A stretch of 64,000 nucleotides of DNA from Aporrectodea caliginosa (GCA_020284085.1 JACEVL010000832.1:197501-261500); one strand, 5' to 3'. Numbered from the stretch's first letter, positions 1 to 15,739 are shown. Notes: generated by a model not told the origin, from the letters alone. A program made the numbers and translations.

Positions 1-1
1 C

Positions 2-3000
2 GAAGGCGCTCACTCCTTTAGAACATCGTCTCGTCCCTCGTCTGCGTCCCGAACACTCCTTGAAGACCAGACGTTCCATCCTCGCGAACACAGTCTGCAA
101 ATAAACTTGAGCACACAAATAAGTCTCAAGACAACCAATGCCAACAATCTCCATAGAAATTCCTGTCAAATCTGAAGACATATAACAAGTATCTTGACCA
201 TCATTCATCAGACACTTCTTCAAGAAATCTACATCTTCAAAAACATCTGGTAAAATTTCATTCCTTTCCAGAAACATGTCATCACACTCATGTATAACAT
301 TGTCCCTCTTCAAAGAACTTTCAAAAATGTCGTCATGCATACATTCTTCTTGCAAGAACATATGACAACCAAACATGTCCATGCTCTCGTGCAACAACTG
401 ACCCATCTGCGAACAGGGCATAATCGTGACAACTTGCGTGAACATATCATTCAAGCCATTAGTCATCTGACAACAAAGTTGCAACAACACAACCGTACGC
501 ACAACAATTACTCTTTCACCACAGTCGACATTCATGTACATTAATGCTACATTTGAAGAAGACTCATTGCAAAAATTCGTATGTGAAACATTCTCACACA
601 CAACAGTTGTCATCACCGAATCCATCGACAACAGTGCTTTACAATCATTCACCATCTGAGACGTATCACCCATACATATTTCCGACTTATCGCAAATGTC
701 CAAAGGACCAACGATATCCAAAGCAATTCTTGACCATGGTTTATCAATGACTGGCAAATTAATCAAAGGCGCTCTAGCTTTAGTAGCTCCCTTGCCAAGC
801 CTCTGACAAACATCACAAGTGCGACAGTACTCTCTCACGTACTTGAAAATACCAGGCCAATAAAAATGCCTCAACACTCTATCAAGAGTTTTCTGCGTAC
901 CTAAATGTCCACTCGAAGGAACATCATGCGCTACATGAATTATCTTAGGCCGTAAAGAAATTGGAACGATTACTTGCGTTCGACCAAAACCTTCAGGCTC
1001 CAAGACATTTCTCCAGACCCGAATCAAAACTCCATCACGAACTTCGTAAAAAGAGCGTTCACTTCTGTCCGGTGACCGTGCTAGATCAAAAAGACAATTG
1101 AAAGATTCGTCACTGCGTTGCAATTCAATTAATCTTTCCCGTGTACAAAATTCCAAACCTTCAACATGACTGTCAACATCTTCAGTAAACAAATCATTTA
1201 AATTCAAGTCAACAGAATCAATTACATCAGAACTCTTAATTATAGGAGCGTCAACGTTTGCAGCGTCCTGTCTATCTACGCTTGACTGCATCGTCGTCCC
1301 TAATTTACTCTGAGCCCTAGTAACAACTGCTACATCTATCGGTTCCTTTTGCATTAAGTCATTTCCGATGAGCATATTAATTCCTTTTGGTAATTTGTCC
1401 ACCAACCCACAAAGAACAGTTCCAGAAACCCACTCACTTTCTAATTGAATTTCAACTAACGGGACATTAACTGGTTCACCAACAATTCCCTGAATCAATC
1501 TATCGTCTCCCGTTAAGACATAATCACTAGGATTAAGCCCATCCCTACTGACTATCGACTGTAATGCACCCGAGTCTCTCAGTAGCACCACATGACGCTG
1601 CGAACCCTGTCGTCCGTACACAAGCCCATCCTTAACAAACGGTCTATACTGCTGATTTATCGTTGGATTGCCCGACTGCACATCTACTAATCCAATGTTA
1701 TTATCTGAATAATTTGTGTTCGCACAGGCCAAATTTCTTGCTTTTAGCTTTTCACAATTTGTAATGCTGTGCGATCTTGCATGACAGTATGCACAAGTTA
1801 CAGGAGTGCCAAACGCACCTGTATAATTCCTTGCTGTATTCTTAGGGCTACCCCAAGAATTTTGACCTCCGCTTCGTTTCACATTAGCAGTGTCATTTGC
1901 CCATCCCTTTTCAAATTTCACTGGAGCTACATTAGCTTTCCTGAAAGGTTTGTACAGCAAATCATATTCATCAGCCATACGTGCTGCTTCAGAAAGTGTC
2001 GTTACTTTGCGTTCGATTATCCAACGATGTAAATCCCCAGGCAGACAATTCACAAACTGTTCCAATTTGAAAATTTCCAAAGCCTTATCTAAATCAGACA
2101 ATGCACCTTCACCTTCCAGCCAACTCTTAAATGGAATATTCAAACGATACGCAAAATTTGAATAAGTTTCAAGATTCCCTTTCTGCAATTCTCGAAACCT
2201 TTTCCTATAGAACTCTGGCACTCTTGAATACGCCGTAAGCAAAGACTTTTTCACAACATCATAGTCCTTACATTGTTCCAATGAGAGCTCTCCGAAAATT
2301 TGTAACGCCTTCCCCGTTAACTTCGTATGAATTAACGACGACCATTTATCTTTTGGAAATTGATGAAGCTCCATGGCTTTTTCAAACGATTGTAAATAAT
2401 GCTCCAAATTTGTGTCGTCAAACCGAGGTACAAATTTTACTGCCGATGCAATATTAAATTTCGGCGTATGCCCCGTTCTTTCTGCATTTTCCTCATTCAA
2501 ACCTTGTGCTCCGTCCTCGAAGTAACCTCCTGTTAATCTTTCAAATGAACCTCCTAATTCCTTCATCTGCAATTGATGCTGTCTCTGTTTTTCTTTCTCT
2601 GCCAATTCCATTTGTAACTTTCTCTCATCTGCTTGTAACTTTCTCTCATCTGCTTCTATCTGCATCCTTTTAGCCTCATTTTCCATAGACAACTTTGCTG
2701 TCGTTGTTTCGTTATCTACCCTCAACTTCCTTTCTAAAATGTCTGCCTCCACTCGTAACTTCCTTTCTGTTGCTTCTGCCTCTTCTTTCTTAACCTGTGC
2801 TTCCATTTGTATCTTCCTTTCCATTGCTTCTATCTCTTCTTTCTTCACCTGTGCCTTAGCTTCAAATTCTTTCTCAAGTCTTCGTGACTCCAATTCTGCT
2901 TGTTCCATCTTAAACTTAGCTTCTATTTGTGCCTGTTCCTTCTTAGCATCCGCTTCCATCTGTGTTTGTATTTTGAATTTCTCCAGCTCAAACTGTCTTT

Positions 3001-3262
3001 CCGCTTCTCGGTCTTCTTTTTGCTGTATACGTGCAATTTCGGCCAATTTCAATTGTAAACTTTCCGCCTTAACCTCAGACTCTTTTGCTTTTGGCGAAGA
3101 ATAGGGCGACGAAACCAATTTCAACAATGCTTTTTGCATTTGCAATTTCGTAAGACCTTTCACGTCTTGCCCCAATTTCTCCAATTCCGTACGTAATTCA
3201 TCTTGTTTCAATTCAAAAATGTCCTCCGCTTTTAACATTTTTGCCACCTCCGGTGTCTCCAT
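2..3262 (-). CDS. Gag-protease-integrase polyprotein of a Ty3/gypsy-type LTR retrotransposon (partial, runs off left edge)
   Basis: Read from the ATG at 3262-3260, the minus strand stays open for about 1087 codons to the window edge. In order: an N-terminal region; a long Lys/Glu/Gln-rich coiled-coil-like stretch (about residues 55-210) with repeated ERKL/KKEE patterns; a gag-like helical region (about 230-430); one CCHC zinc knuckle C-x2-C-x4-H-x4-C (about 489-502, near 1750-1797); a retropepsin motif D-S-G-A (about residue 560, near 1580); then an integrase zinc-binding HHCC region (about 775-820, near 800-935), followed by the D-I-V-G-P-L start of an integrase core (about residue 838). No reverse transcriptase lies between protease and integrase. 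That order fits Gmr1-like elements, in which integrase precedes reverse transcriptase; the missing part would lie left of the window. After D-I-V-G-P-L the sequence is acidic and Met/Cys-rich and I do not recognise it. The long open frame suggests a young insertion. Confidence 0.85.
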   Translation of the reverse strand, partial: METPEVAKMLKAEDIFELKQDELRTELEKLGQDVKGLTKLQMQKALLKLVSSPYSSPKAKESEVKAESLQLKLAEIARIQQKEDREAERQFELEKFKIQTQMEADAKKEQAQIEAKFKMEQAELESRRLEKEFEAKAQVKKEEIEAMERKIQMEAQVKKEEAEATERKLRVEADILERKLRVDNETTTAKLSMENEAKRMQIEADERKLQADERKLQMELAEKEKQRQHQLQMKELGGSFERLTGGYFEDGAQGLNEENAERTGHTPKFNIASAVKFVPRFDDTNLEHYLQSFEKAMELHQFPKDKWSSLIHTKLTGKALQIFGELSLEQCKDYDVVKKSLLTAYSRVPEFYRKRFRELQKGNLETYSNFAYRLNIPFKSWLEGEGALSDLDKALEIFKLEQFVNCLPGDLHRWIIERKVTTLSEAARMADEYDLLYKPFRKANVAPVKFEKGWANDTANVKRSGGQNSWGSPKNTARNYTGAFGTPVTCAYCHARSHSITNCEKLKARNLACANTNYSDNNIGLVDVQSGNPTINQQYRPFVKDGLVYGRQGSQRHVVLLRDSGALQSIVSRDGLNPSDYVLTGDDRLIQGIVGEPVNVPLVEIQLESEWVSGTVLCGLVDKLPKGINMLIGNDLMQKEPIDVAVVTRAQSKLGTTMQSSVDRQDAANVDAPIIKSSDVIDSVDLNLNDLFTEDVDSHVEGLEFCTRERLIELQRSDESFNCLFDLARSPDRSERSFYEVRDGVLIRVWRNVLEPEGFGRTQVIVPISLRPKIIHVAHDVPSSGHLGTQKTLDRVLRHFYWPGIFKYVREYCRTCDVCQRLGKGATKARAPLINLPVIDKPWSRIALDIVGPLDICDKSEICMGDTSQMVNDCKALLSMDSVMTTVVCENVSHTNFCNESSSNVALMYMNVDCGERVIVVRTVVLLQLCCQMTNGLNDMFTQVVTIMPCSQMGQLLHESMDMFGCHMFLQEECMHDDIFESSLKRDNVIHECDDMFLERNEILPDVFEDVDFLKKCLMNDGQDTCYMSSDLTGISMEIVGIGCLETYLCAQVYLQTVFARMERLVFKECSGRRRGTRRCSKGVSAF

Positions 3263-3401
3263 TTTCTAAATTTCGAAATTTCCTCCGTCAGACAAAACTC
3301 GTCAGACACGCCCCTTAATTTCAAAATTTTCCTCTACGACTCAAAGACACCTTAAATGTTGTCTACTAACAAATGAAAATTTCAAACGTACGAGAAAAAA
3401 A

Positions 3402-3419
3402 TCCCGGCTAGAGCTCCCA
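3402..3419 (-). other. Candidate tRNA primer binding site
   Basis: Two bases inside the LTR end, the minus strand reads TGGGAGCTCTAGCCGGGA. It starts with TGG as needed to pair with the CCA end of a tRNA. I cannot name the tRNA. Confidence 0.55.
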
Positions 3420-3421
3420 TA

Positions 3422-3858
3422 TGTTACGGGTTCCTCCTAGCTACAACAAAGCTGAAGACTCGAATCTAGTTTTCAAGGTATAATTCTCGACAAAAACAAT
3501 AAATCAAAACGATACATTACCCAACCGTTGAACGACGGTGGAAGAAAGGTTCGTTTTCAATACGAAGAACGACCAACTAACAAGAAGTCTGTAACTCAGC
3601 AACGGGCTGACGAACATCAGAAACGGAAGCACCGTAAGAAGACTTGAAAATGGCACAAGTCACGAACTAACTTGACTACCATGCAACCCAGAGAAATCTC
3701 AGACAACCCGACTAGCGCGAAGGCTGAGTATCGGAGATTCTCTAACCGCCCCTTTTCGTACCTCCTTATATAGGCTACTCCCCTCGGCTAAGGAACTACC
3801 CAAGGGTAACGAATGCCCATCCCAGGACCGGTTAGGACTCAGACATGAGACCCTAACA
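3422..3858 (-). repeat. 5' long terminal repeat of the gag-protease-integrase element
   Basis: On the plus strand this block starts TGTTACGGG and ends CCCTAACA, the inverted TG...CA termini expected of an LTR (TGTTA/TAACA), 437 bp apart. It lies directly upstream of the minus-strand gag frame and is followed, after two bases, by a primer-binding-like site. The partner LTR would lie left of the window. The element landed in the TA-rich start of array unit A, so it separates the array from whatever lies further left. Confidence 0.75.
3766..3772 (-). promoter_or_regulatory. TATA box in the LTR promoter
   Basis: The minus strand reads CCTATATAAGGAGG inside the LTR, a good TATA box for a U3/R promoter that would drive the polyprotein frame. 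Confidence 0.5.
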
Positions 3859-3904
3859 ATATATAGAGATTTATATATATATATATAGCAATATATATAG
3901 CAAT

Positions 3905-5930
3905 ATATTTATACATATCATCATTTCCGGCCTCGAGTACGAATAAATTATCCCCATTATCCTCGGCCATTGTCAACCCATTGCTCCCTTTAATCCTCTG
4001 TTCTAGTCCAAGTGACTTTATGTCCTCATTTAGGCACCGCGACAAACTATCCCTAGACAAAATAGCACCCACAAAATGTATTTTTACGTATAGTATATTA
4101 CAAAATGCTTTTCACCTAGATTAAATGAACGTTTGTGTCAGTTTAGTTTACAGTTGCCTAAGTACTAAAATTATGAGCAATTCCACGAAGATAGACTATT
4201 CAAGACTGTCAGATTCACCGCAAGTTGTACTGAGAGTTTACGGTCGTCGGTTTGGTAGAACGTACTTCGCCTTCGAAGGTTGCGGCTTTCGGATCCCTAC
4301 TCGATAAAGCGCGATATCCATCCCCACACAAAAACACTATTTTAGATGACGTATTCGGGTTTTCGCGGCTATTTTGGTTGGGCTATTCTGTCTGAAACCA
4401 TTTTGCCTTCGGCCATGAACGAAGGGGTTTCTGTCGTCGCTTTCCTAGTAGGTGACAGTGAAAAGAAAGGCACCCATCCTGTAGACATTTTGGCATCTCT
4501 TCTTCGGTGTTGTGTGGACTATGGGTGTAGTAGTTGTTAAAAGTGTTCCTTCCCTCGTTTCTTTTCTGTATGGTTGCATTGTCTCTAGTATTTTACCATT
4601 TGCGTCCCTGATTGATGCTACGCTGAGCTCAACTTGTCCACTGAATAGTTTTATCTTGTTATATTATACTCTTGCATTCTGTTGTTTTGCTATGTTTCCG
4701 AAAATGGTGACTCTCCAAGTATCGCTTTCTCTACCAAGATTACGTTTTAACGTTAAAATCCCCCGCAATGACAATTATGTCGTATCTGTGAATTCCGTGT
4801 ATTATGTGCTGAAGTTGATCATGAAATGTATTGATTTCTTCACCTGTAGCTGCTTACGTCGACGCATAGGCTTGGATGACTGTAATCTTGCCAAATTTGG
4901 TTCGAAATCTTGCAGACATTAATCGTTGTAAAATCAACGGGTATCCTATCAATGCTTTTGATGCTTTCTTGTTCAGGATCATCGCAACTCCTTCCCGCAA
5001 GTGATTGTGTAGATGTTAGAACTTTGTATTGATCATGGTACAATTCTCTTTTCCACACCATCTTGTCCCACAGAGTCCTATGATGTTCCACCTGGATCTT
5101 TTTAAATTTTGACTGCTAGGCGAGTGCTCCTGTGATTGACGGAGTCATGACGTTTCATGTTCTTACTATTCTGTTGTCGAGCTTGAATTCTCTTGTCATA
5201 ATGTTGTCCACGCTGGCGGCCGTACAGGTGGCTGATATTGGCTTTGCAATTGCTCCTATTGTCGCCATTTTCTTCGCCGTTGTTCCTTCTTCTTGCCGTT
5301 TTTGTTGTTGATGGTGTTCTGATAGGTAACTTTTCAAATGCAGCCCCCGTCTCCCCGCTGCCTGCGTGGACCTTGGTATACTTGGCGACGTCCAAGTGAG
5401 CATGTATTTTTGTGATTTGTATCTTTTCATCGTATGCCTTGGACGCGTATTCATCCGGTGTTTGGTAAAGACTTCCGGATATTGTGGATGGCCAATCGTT
5501 GGTGACGAGTTAGATGCATTTCCTTCAAAGCATTCCTCCTGCCAGTTACACTGCGCATCTGAAACAGATAAAGGGAACAAAGTTGTACAGCCAACTACAT
5601 CTTTGGTACAATCTCTCACATTTGCATGAATGAAACAAGTTGAAAGTAATCAAAAGTAATCAAACAAACACAGAAATATACATTTTGTCATCGTATGAAT
5701 GGCTGACTGGAAGCATGATTTGGATTGGCTTTCCAGGACGAGGGAGGGAGGATTTCCCATTGCTGTAAACAGCTGGAGACGTTTTCTCTTCTGCACTCTC
5801 CGATTTTGTCGTTCATTTCTGTAGTCCATAATAAAAAAGGTCAAAGATCGTAACGACACACGATACGAGCACAAGAACAGCGGCTCCTCGGTAAACACAA
5901 ACAACGAAGCTAAAAGTCGAAGTTTATATA
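3905..5930 (-). mobile_element. Decayed LINE with endonuclease remnant, copy in unit A
   Basis: Minus-strand frames, broken by stops and shifts, give an AP-endonuclease-like segment with an A-G-D-F-N motif (near 4750-4765) and, at the left end, the tail of a LINE C-terminus. The reverse transcriptase is missing; a foldback element (4037-4430) sits where it would be. The region matches 16040-18060 almost base for base, including flanks, so it belongs to the duplicated unit rather than being two independent insertions. Clade (RTE- or Jockey-like) is uncertain. Confidence 0.6.
4037..4430. mobile_element. Foldback-type element with GACAAAATAGCCC arms (unit A copy)
   Basis: Left arm repeats read GACAAACTA / GACAAAATAGCACCC. 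The right arm, near 4365-4410, reads the reverse complement (GGCTATTTTGGTTGGGCTATTCTGTCTG). The core of about 280 bp recurs at 16260-16490, 25440-25680 and 41805-41975, always at the start of an array unit, so this insertion predates the duplications. Confidence 0.55.
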
Positions 5931-6211
5931 AACCTGGAGCGGTTTAAACCTAACTTAACTAAGTACAACTCGGGACTTGGTTTTCTTACTGAACACAAGA
6001 AAACGGATCTCGTCTGGTCACCGTTTAGGGTTTTCTATACCAAACTATGGCAAACCCTAAACACAGTAAACAGTCCATGTCTTGTATTCTCTAGCAACTC
6101 CTTTTCAAAGATTCAAGCATGGTCAGTTAATTCATCATGCATAACCAAACAACCGTACACATTCACTCTTGCATACCGAAAGACACAGTTATTCAGAATA
6201 AGCAATACATA

Positions 6212-7022
6212 TCCATATATATTGGAAATATAATACTAAAGTATGCTGATGATAGCTACTTACTGATACCTTCTTCTAATAGTGCCACTGTTTCAGCTGA
6301 ACTAGAACATGTGACAAATTGGGCAAAAGCATGCAACCTAAAACTAAACCATAAAAAGACGCAAGAGATGATTGTAAGAGGGGTCGGGAGGAGAGGGCGG
6401 GTGTCAGCACCTGCGGCCACCCCGGGAGTGACCAGAGTACACAGCATGAAGGTACTGGGGGTTATGCTTACTGAAACTTTAAGTTTTGAGATGCACATTG
6501 CCCAAATATGCTGCAGGGCTAGGCAATCCATGTATGCCCTGCGCATACTAACTGCCCATGGTCTATCTGGCCCTGGGCTTTACGATGTGGTGAGGGCGAC
6601 AACGGTGGCACGCCTGTTGTATGCTGCTCCGGCATGGTGGGGCTTTGCCAGCCAAAGGGAGAAGGGAATGCTCCAGTCTGTAATGAACAGATTGATCCGT
6701 CAGCGATACCTCCCAAGTGATAGCCCAACCTTTGAACAACTATGCCTTAAAGCCGACACCTGCTTGTTTTCGGCGGTCCTGGCAAACCCGGGCCATGTTC
6801 TCCATAGGTTTCTTCCTCCAAAAAAGCTGTTGGCCTATTCCCTTCGACCCCGGTCACATGACCGTGTTTTACCTTTAGCTAATCATAATATGAAAAAAAC
6901 TTTTATAGTTAGAATGCTTTATTCATATTGACTATTGATTGTTTATTGTTTATTATATATGATGTATGTACACCAGAATGCGGATTGCAACTGGTTCAAT
7001 AAAGAATATACTTACTTACTTA
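6212..7022 (+). mobile_element. 5'-truncated Daphne/CR1-type LINE, 3' end
   Basis: An open frame to the TGA near 6931 begins at the reverse transcriptase active-site box (K-Y-A-D-D-S-Y-L) and continues through the thumb and C-terminal region (L-K-L-N-H-K-K-T-Q, L-G-V-M-L-T, Y-A-A-P-A-W-W-G-F, N-L/S-L-R-P-R-S-H-D-R). It ends in an AATAAA followed by a (CTTA)n tail near 7000-7022. The paralogous site near 18430-18465 lacks it, so it inserted after units A and B split. Truncation starts within the reverse transcriptase. Confidence 0.8.
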
Positions 7023-7077
7023 CTTTATATACAGTGCTACAGTTATGTTATACCTAATAATAGAAGGCAGTCCAGAT

Positions 7078-7913
7078 GTAGCGGAAAGAAGGTGGCGCTA
7101 CATGCGTTGATGAGTTGTTGGGCTATTGGGCTAGTCACGCGTGTAAGGAAAGTAAGGCGTGGACTAGAAGAAAGTCGAGAGCAACAGGGGGAGTGTTCGA
7201 AGGAGTGGTCAGAAGTTAGGATCGAGGTCGTTGAAGGTTGCAGTTGAAGGCCTGGAGTCGAGAGGTGGAATGCGAGGCTAGGAAAGTAAGTAGCTTCATT
7301 TATGTTTAATAGACAGACGAATTTGTATGAAACATGAACATTTATATTGACAGATAGAACAATACTTTGTTTGGTGTATAACGGCCTATGTTTAATAGAC
7401 AGAAGAATATTTTGTTAAATGTGTAAAGGCCTATGTCTGATATATATATATATTATACGTGTATATATAGACAGAGGAATATTTTGCTAAACGCGTAAAG
7501 GCGTATGTTTGATAGAGGAATATTTTGTTAAATGTGTAGAGGCGTATGTTTGATAGATAGATGAATATTTTGTTAAACGTGTAGAGGCCTATGTCTGATA
7601 GACAGAGGAATATTTTGCTAAACGCGTAAAGGCGTATGTTTGATAGACAGAAGAATATTTTGTTAAATGTAAAGGCCTATGTTTGATAGATAGAGGAATA
7701 TTTTGTTAAACGTGTAAAGGCGTATGTTTGATAGATAGATGAATATTTTGATGAGTGTGAAAATGGACATTTATATTGACGATACTATGTTTGGTGCATA
7801 TATGTTTGTAGACCCTAGCGGTCGATGTTGGGTCGATATTGATGTGCAAAGCAAAAGAATTGTAGAAAACAAAAGACGAGTTGAATAATACATTTAATTT
7901 CGTCACACCAGAT
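7078..7913. mobile_element. About 0.83 kb insertion with a terminal hairpin and an internal minisatellite
   Basis: Unit B runs straight through at 18490, whereas unit A has about 830 extra bases flanked by CCAGAT on both sides (7072-7077 and 7908-7913). The left end forms a perfect hairpin: ATGTAGCG, a 12-base loop, CGCTACAT (7076-7103). The body carries the 57-bp minisatellite. No protein is encoded. A non-autonomous element of the tandem-repeat-bearing Helitron/pearl kind is possible, but I see no conclusive CTRR end. Confidence 0.5.
7310..7760. repeat. Minisatellite, units of about 57 bp
   Basis: About eight diverged copies of a unit containing AGGCGTATGTTTGATAGA and GAATATTTTGTTAAACGTGT. 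One copy is disrupted by a TA run near 7440-7470. It lies inside the 7078-7913 insertion. Confidence 0.8.
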
Positions 7914-8244
7914 ATACTTGTTCTCTTACCAGACAGCGTTTCGATTTTATTTTGTATTGACCATTGTTGCTATCGCGTTAGCCCTATCTAATAAGTCTCT
8001 CAATATGTGTAAACTATATTTTAACAATAACCAACTCGGAATAGTCAGTACTTTATAAAACCACAGGAACACATTATTGTGAATAAATTGCCAAGCAAAC
8101 TTTTCTTTCTCATTTCGATGATCGTTACTCAGTTTTCAGAATTTGTAAAATTGGAGTTGGGTTAGAACGTGTGTGATATCACATTAGGTTGAAAGGTGCG
8201 ATGCTTTGTTAATGACGGGGTATACTGTGACGGTGTGCCCAAAC

Positions 8245-8520
8245 GGGATATCGCGTGCTGTCTTAAAGTCTCAGTTGAGGAAGGAACCCGCTCTTCAAGA
8301 CATGATTTCGGGTTCAAATCCCGACGAAATAAACCTGATAATCGCACACAAGGTCCCATTTCTTCATAGTACGGAGTCGGTCTGTAATTTGGTATGTTAC
8401 TTCATCGAGGAAGAACGGCAGGAATACCACGGGATAGAGGTAAGCTGGTATCAGCCCCAGGAGGGGAATCCTCTACCACAATAGCTGTGTCCGCGGCTTC
8501 CAAGAGGAACAAATACCACA
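8245..8520 (+). repeat. tRNA-derived SINE-like segment (unit A copy)
   Basis: Contains a good polymerase III B box, GGGTTCAAATCCCG, near 8309-8322, preceded by a weak A box. The unit B copy at 18790-19030 has a slightly diverged B box (GGTTCAAATCCCG). It is part of the duplicated block. Confidence 0.4.
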
Positions 8521-8697
8521 GGCTTCCATTCTTCTTGCTCTCTGGCTGAGCGCTCTACGATTTTGGCTAGGGTTGTCTCTCGCTTAGAACAGTATCAGTT
8601 CAGCATTTATCTGTCATAACGTATCTGGGCTAGGTTATGATATTACCAATGACGACTGGATGAGTTTCGGTATCTTGGTTTTTTTAGGTGGGAGAAG

Positions 8698-9390
8698 GGT
8701 ATCCGGACGATTGGTCATAGGACGATTGGTCATAGGACGATTGGTCATACGGACGATTGGTCATAGGACGATTGGTCATATGCCGCTAATAAACCGACAT
8801 AATTCGTTGTAGTCGTTAGTTATGGACATTCTTAGTTTTAAGCTTAACGCACCGCTGCATGCATCGTTTTTAGACAAATACAATCAGTGCCAATCAAGAC
8901 GCTTATTAGGGTAATACTTACAGGGATCAACTCACTTCAAAGAACTTAACGTTTGGTCGAAATAATACACGTTTTACCCGTATGTAACTCAAGTAGGGAC
9001 ATTGATCGTTTTCAGACAAATACATCAGTGCCAATCAAGAAACTTATTAAGATAATTACATGCAGGCTTCAACTCACTTCAAAGAACTTAACATTCACTT
9101 GTCTGCGTGCCTTGTCTCATGTTTCATTCAAGTAGTGAAAAATCTGTTGACGTTCTAGACTTTTACGTATTGTTCGTATTTTGTATTACGTATTTCACAG
9201 TAAAATGATCCAGTAAATAGTTTTCATATTTAAAAAATCTTCTTTGTGTTAGCCTTCGATAGCCTTCGATAGTCCCATCGCCGATAGGACCTATGACCGG
9301 TAGGCCCTATGACCAATCGTCCTATGACCAATCGTCCGTATGACCAATCGTCCTATGACCAATCGTCCTATGACCAATCGTCCTAGAACC
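8698..9390. mobile_element. Foldback transposon with GGACGATTGGTCAT arm repeats
   Basis: The left arm has five 15-16 bp units of GGACGATTGGTCAT (8703-8781). The right arm (about 9300-9386) carries the same units inverted. Flanking GGGAGAAG (8690-8697) and AGGAGAAG (9391-9398) form an 8-bp target duplication with one mismatch. Unit B (19395-19410) is the empty site. The core has a roughly 140-bp internal direct duplication (about 8860-8955 and 9003-9093). No transposase is encoded. The arm architecture and 8-bp duplication match what is known of sea urchin TU foldback elements. Confidence 0.8.
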
Positions 9391-9409
9391 AGGAGAAGAC
9401 ATACAGCTA

Positions 9410-10057
9410 TAAAGAAGGTGACCAATCAAATCCAGTCACGCGAGATTATTAATATAAATAGGAAATAAGTTAGGCGTGCATGGTACGGTATCCTGAGAGA
9501 ATCACAGAATAAGCTGTTAATCTGTTATCTCACCTTTTAAAGAAGACTGAAGCCAAGTATTTTAATCCCAGTAAATATTCTTCTAGTTAGCTCCCTTCTC
9601 AACATCGGCGGTTTCCAAATAAACGGCCAAACACAGCCCGGCAGTTTGGAGGTTGGGATCGACAGCGAGGATTTATCGTTCCGTATAATTTTACATAATT
9701 CGATATTTCCATATTTCTTGAAGAAAGAATAACGTGTTTTTCTCCCGCTGCTTTCAGGTCTCATTGATAAACAAATATCTGTTGCGCCTAAACGATATCT
9801 ATACGTCTTTCAATTTATGCCGCCGGTTGTTACAGGTTTAATTGGCATCAATAACAATCGATAAATCTAATTATTAAACCTCTATGCTCCTGAGTGAGAC
9901 GCACTGATTAGGTAGGAGAATGAGCGGAATGATAAATAGAAAAATTAGACGATTCAAGAGGAGGAAAAACAAGAAGAAGAAGATATTGTGGTAGGCAGGA
10001 AATATGATTGAAAGGAATGTGTCCGTTCACCCTGATGTCCTTAAGTTTTCTGCCGTT
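9410..10057 (+). promoter_or_regulatory. Conserved 5' flanking block of peptide gene A
   Basis: About 650 bp upstream of the TATA box are closely matched in unit B (19410-20690, interrupted by a LINE) and more distantly in units C (30160-32880) and D (42290-45225). Shared landmarks include GTTAGCTCCCTTCTCA, the AGTTTGGAGGTTG...GACAGCGAGGATTTA block and the GTTACAGGTT block. Conservation across four units marks it as the likely promoter-proximal region. No transcript evidence is available. Confidence 0.45.
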
Positions 10058-10185
10058 TATAAATGCGCGACGATCTTTCGATTTGAAAGACCTGCAGACG
10101 TAAAAGAAAGTCATATTAAGAACCGAAATCGAGCTTTGGGCCGATTGCTTCCCAGAACTGCACATCTGACTGCGTATGAACGCAG
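10058..10185 (+). promoter_or_regulatory. TATA box and non-coding leader exon 1 of peptide gene A
   Basis: TATAAA lies at 10058-10063, so transcription should start near 10090. The leader ends at a strong donor, ACGCAG|GTAAGTGT, after 10185. The end of the leader holds a start codon at 10176; after splicing to exon 2 this makes a four-codon upstream reading frame whose stop lies two bases before the main ATG. Unit B has the same arrangement. Confidence 0.6.
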
Positions 10186-10849
10186 GTAAGTGTCTAGTGC
10201 GTATTTATCTTCAAACCTATGAAGAGTCTGAACTGTCTGAATGATACCATTACATTTTTAAGACAAGAACATGGACATATCATGCGAAGATAATAAGATA
10301 TACAGACACTATATCGTCACAGTCTGGTAGTACAAAAATTATTATACTCCAAGATACAGAAATAGCCAATAGGAAAGCATTTTTAAAAATAAAATAATGA
10401 AAAGCAAAAGTAAGGTGAGGTATTAGATTATAAGATTAACAGACTCAATAATTGTCCCGATGGTTGTGTTTTTCAATGCTCTTGGTGAGTTTTGCGGGCT
10501 TTACAACATCTCTCTTTGTTTCTAAGTGTCCTTAGGCTCCGATATTCGAATATTTCTATATGTCATGTACTTAAGAAAAGTGTTTCAAATTGCCGTGCTG
10601 CTGATGCAATATTAAATATTACAAGACTTAGGAACAATACATTTAAGAGATTCAGGGTCGTTACAGCTTATATAATTATCAAAAGGGCAATTTATTCCAT
10701 ATTTTTCAATGGGAAAACAATAATTCAAAACAGGGAAGCATGCTAACTTTTAAATGGATAATGGAGGAATTTCTGTTTCCATGAAACCGTCGTTAAGCGG
10801 TTGAGTGTTAGTTATATCTGTTGAGTGGCTGTACTGTTTCAGCCTGAGT

Positions 10850-15600
<4,751 letters not shown>

Positions 15601-15739
15601 CTTGTGATTGGCTGTCGCCTGCCCTACATTCTGACCGGTTGACGTCGACAGTTATTCTGAAGGCTCGTTATGTATTGAACGTTTGGAGAACCTGTTTGAA
15701 AATTTTGAAAACTTACGCGTATAGCCAATGTAGAATCCG

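Noticed and set aside
6256..6728. Minus-strand frames opposite the LINE at 6212-7022
   Set aside because: They are shadows of the plus-strand reverse transcriptase frame.
7310..7760. Regularly spaced repeats considered as a CRISPR-like array
   Set aside because: The units are contiguous and diverged without unique spacers, and the context is plainly an animal genome with spliced genes.
8309..8322. B box GGGTTCAAATCCCG considered as a functional tRNA gene
   Set aside because: No acceptor stem or anticodon arm can be folded around it. It fits a SINE-like remnant better.
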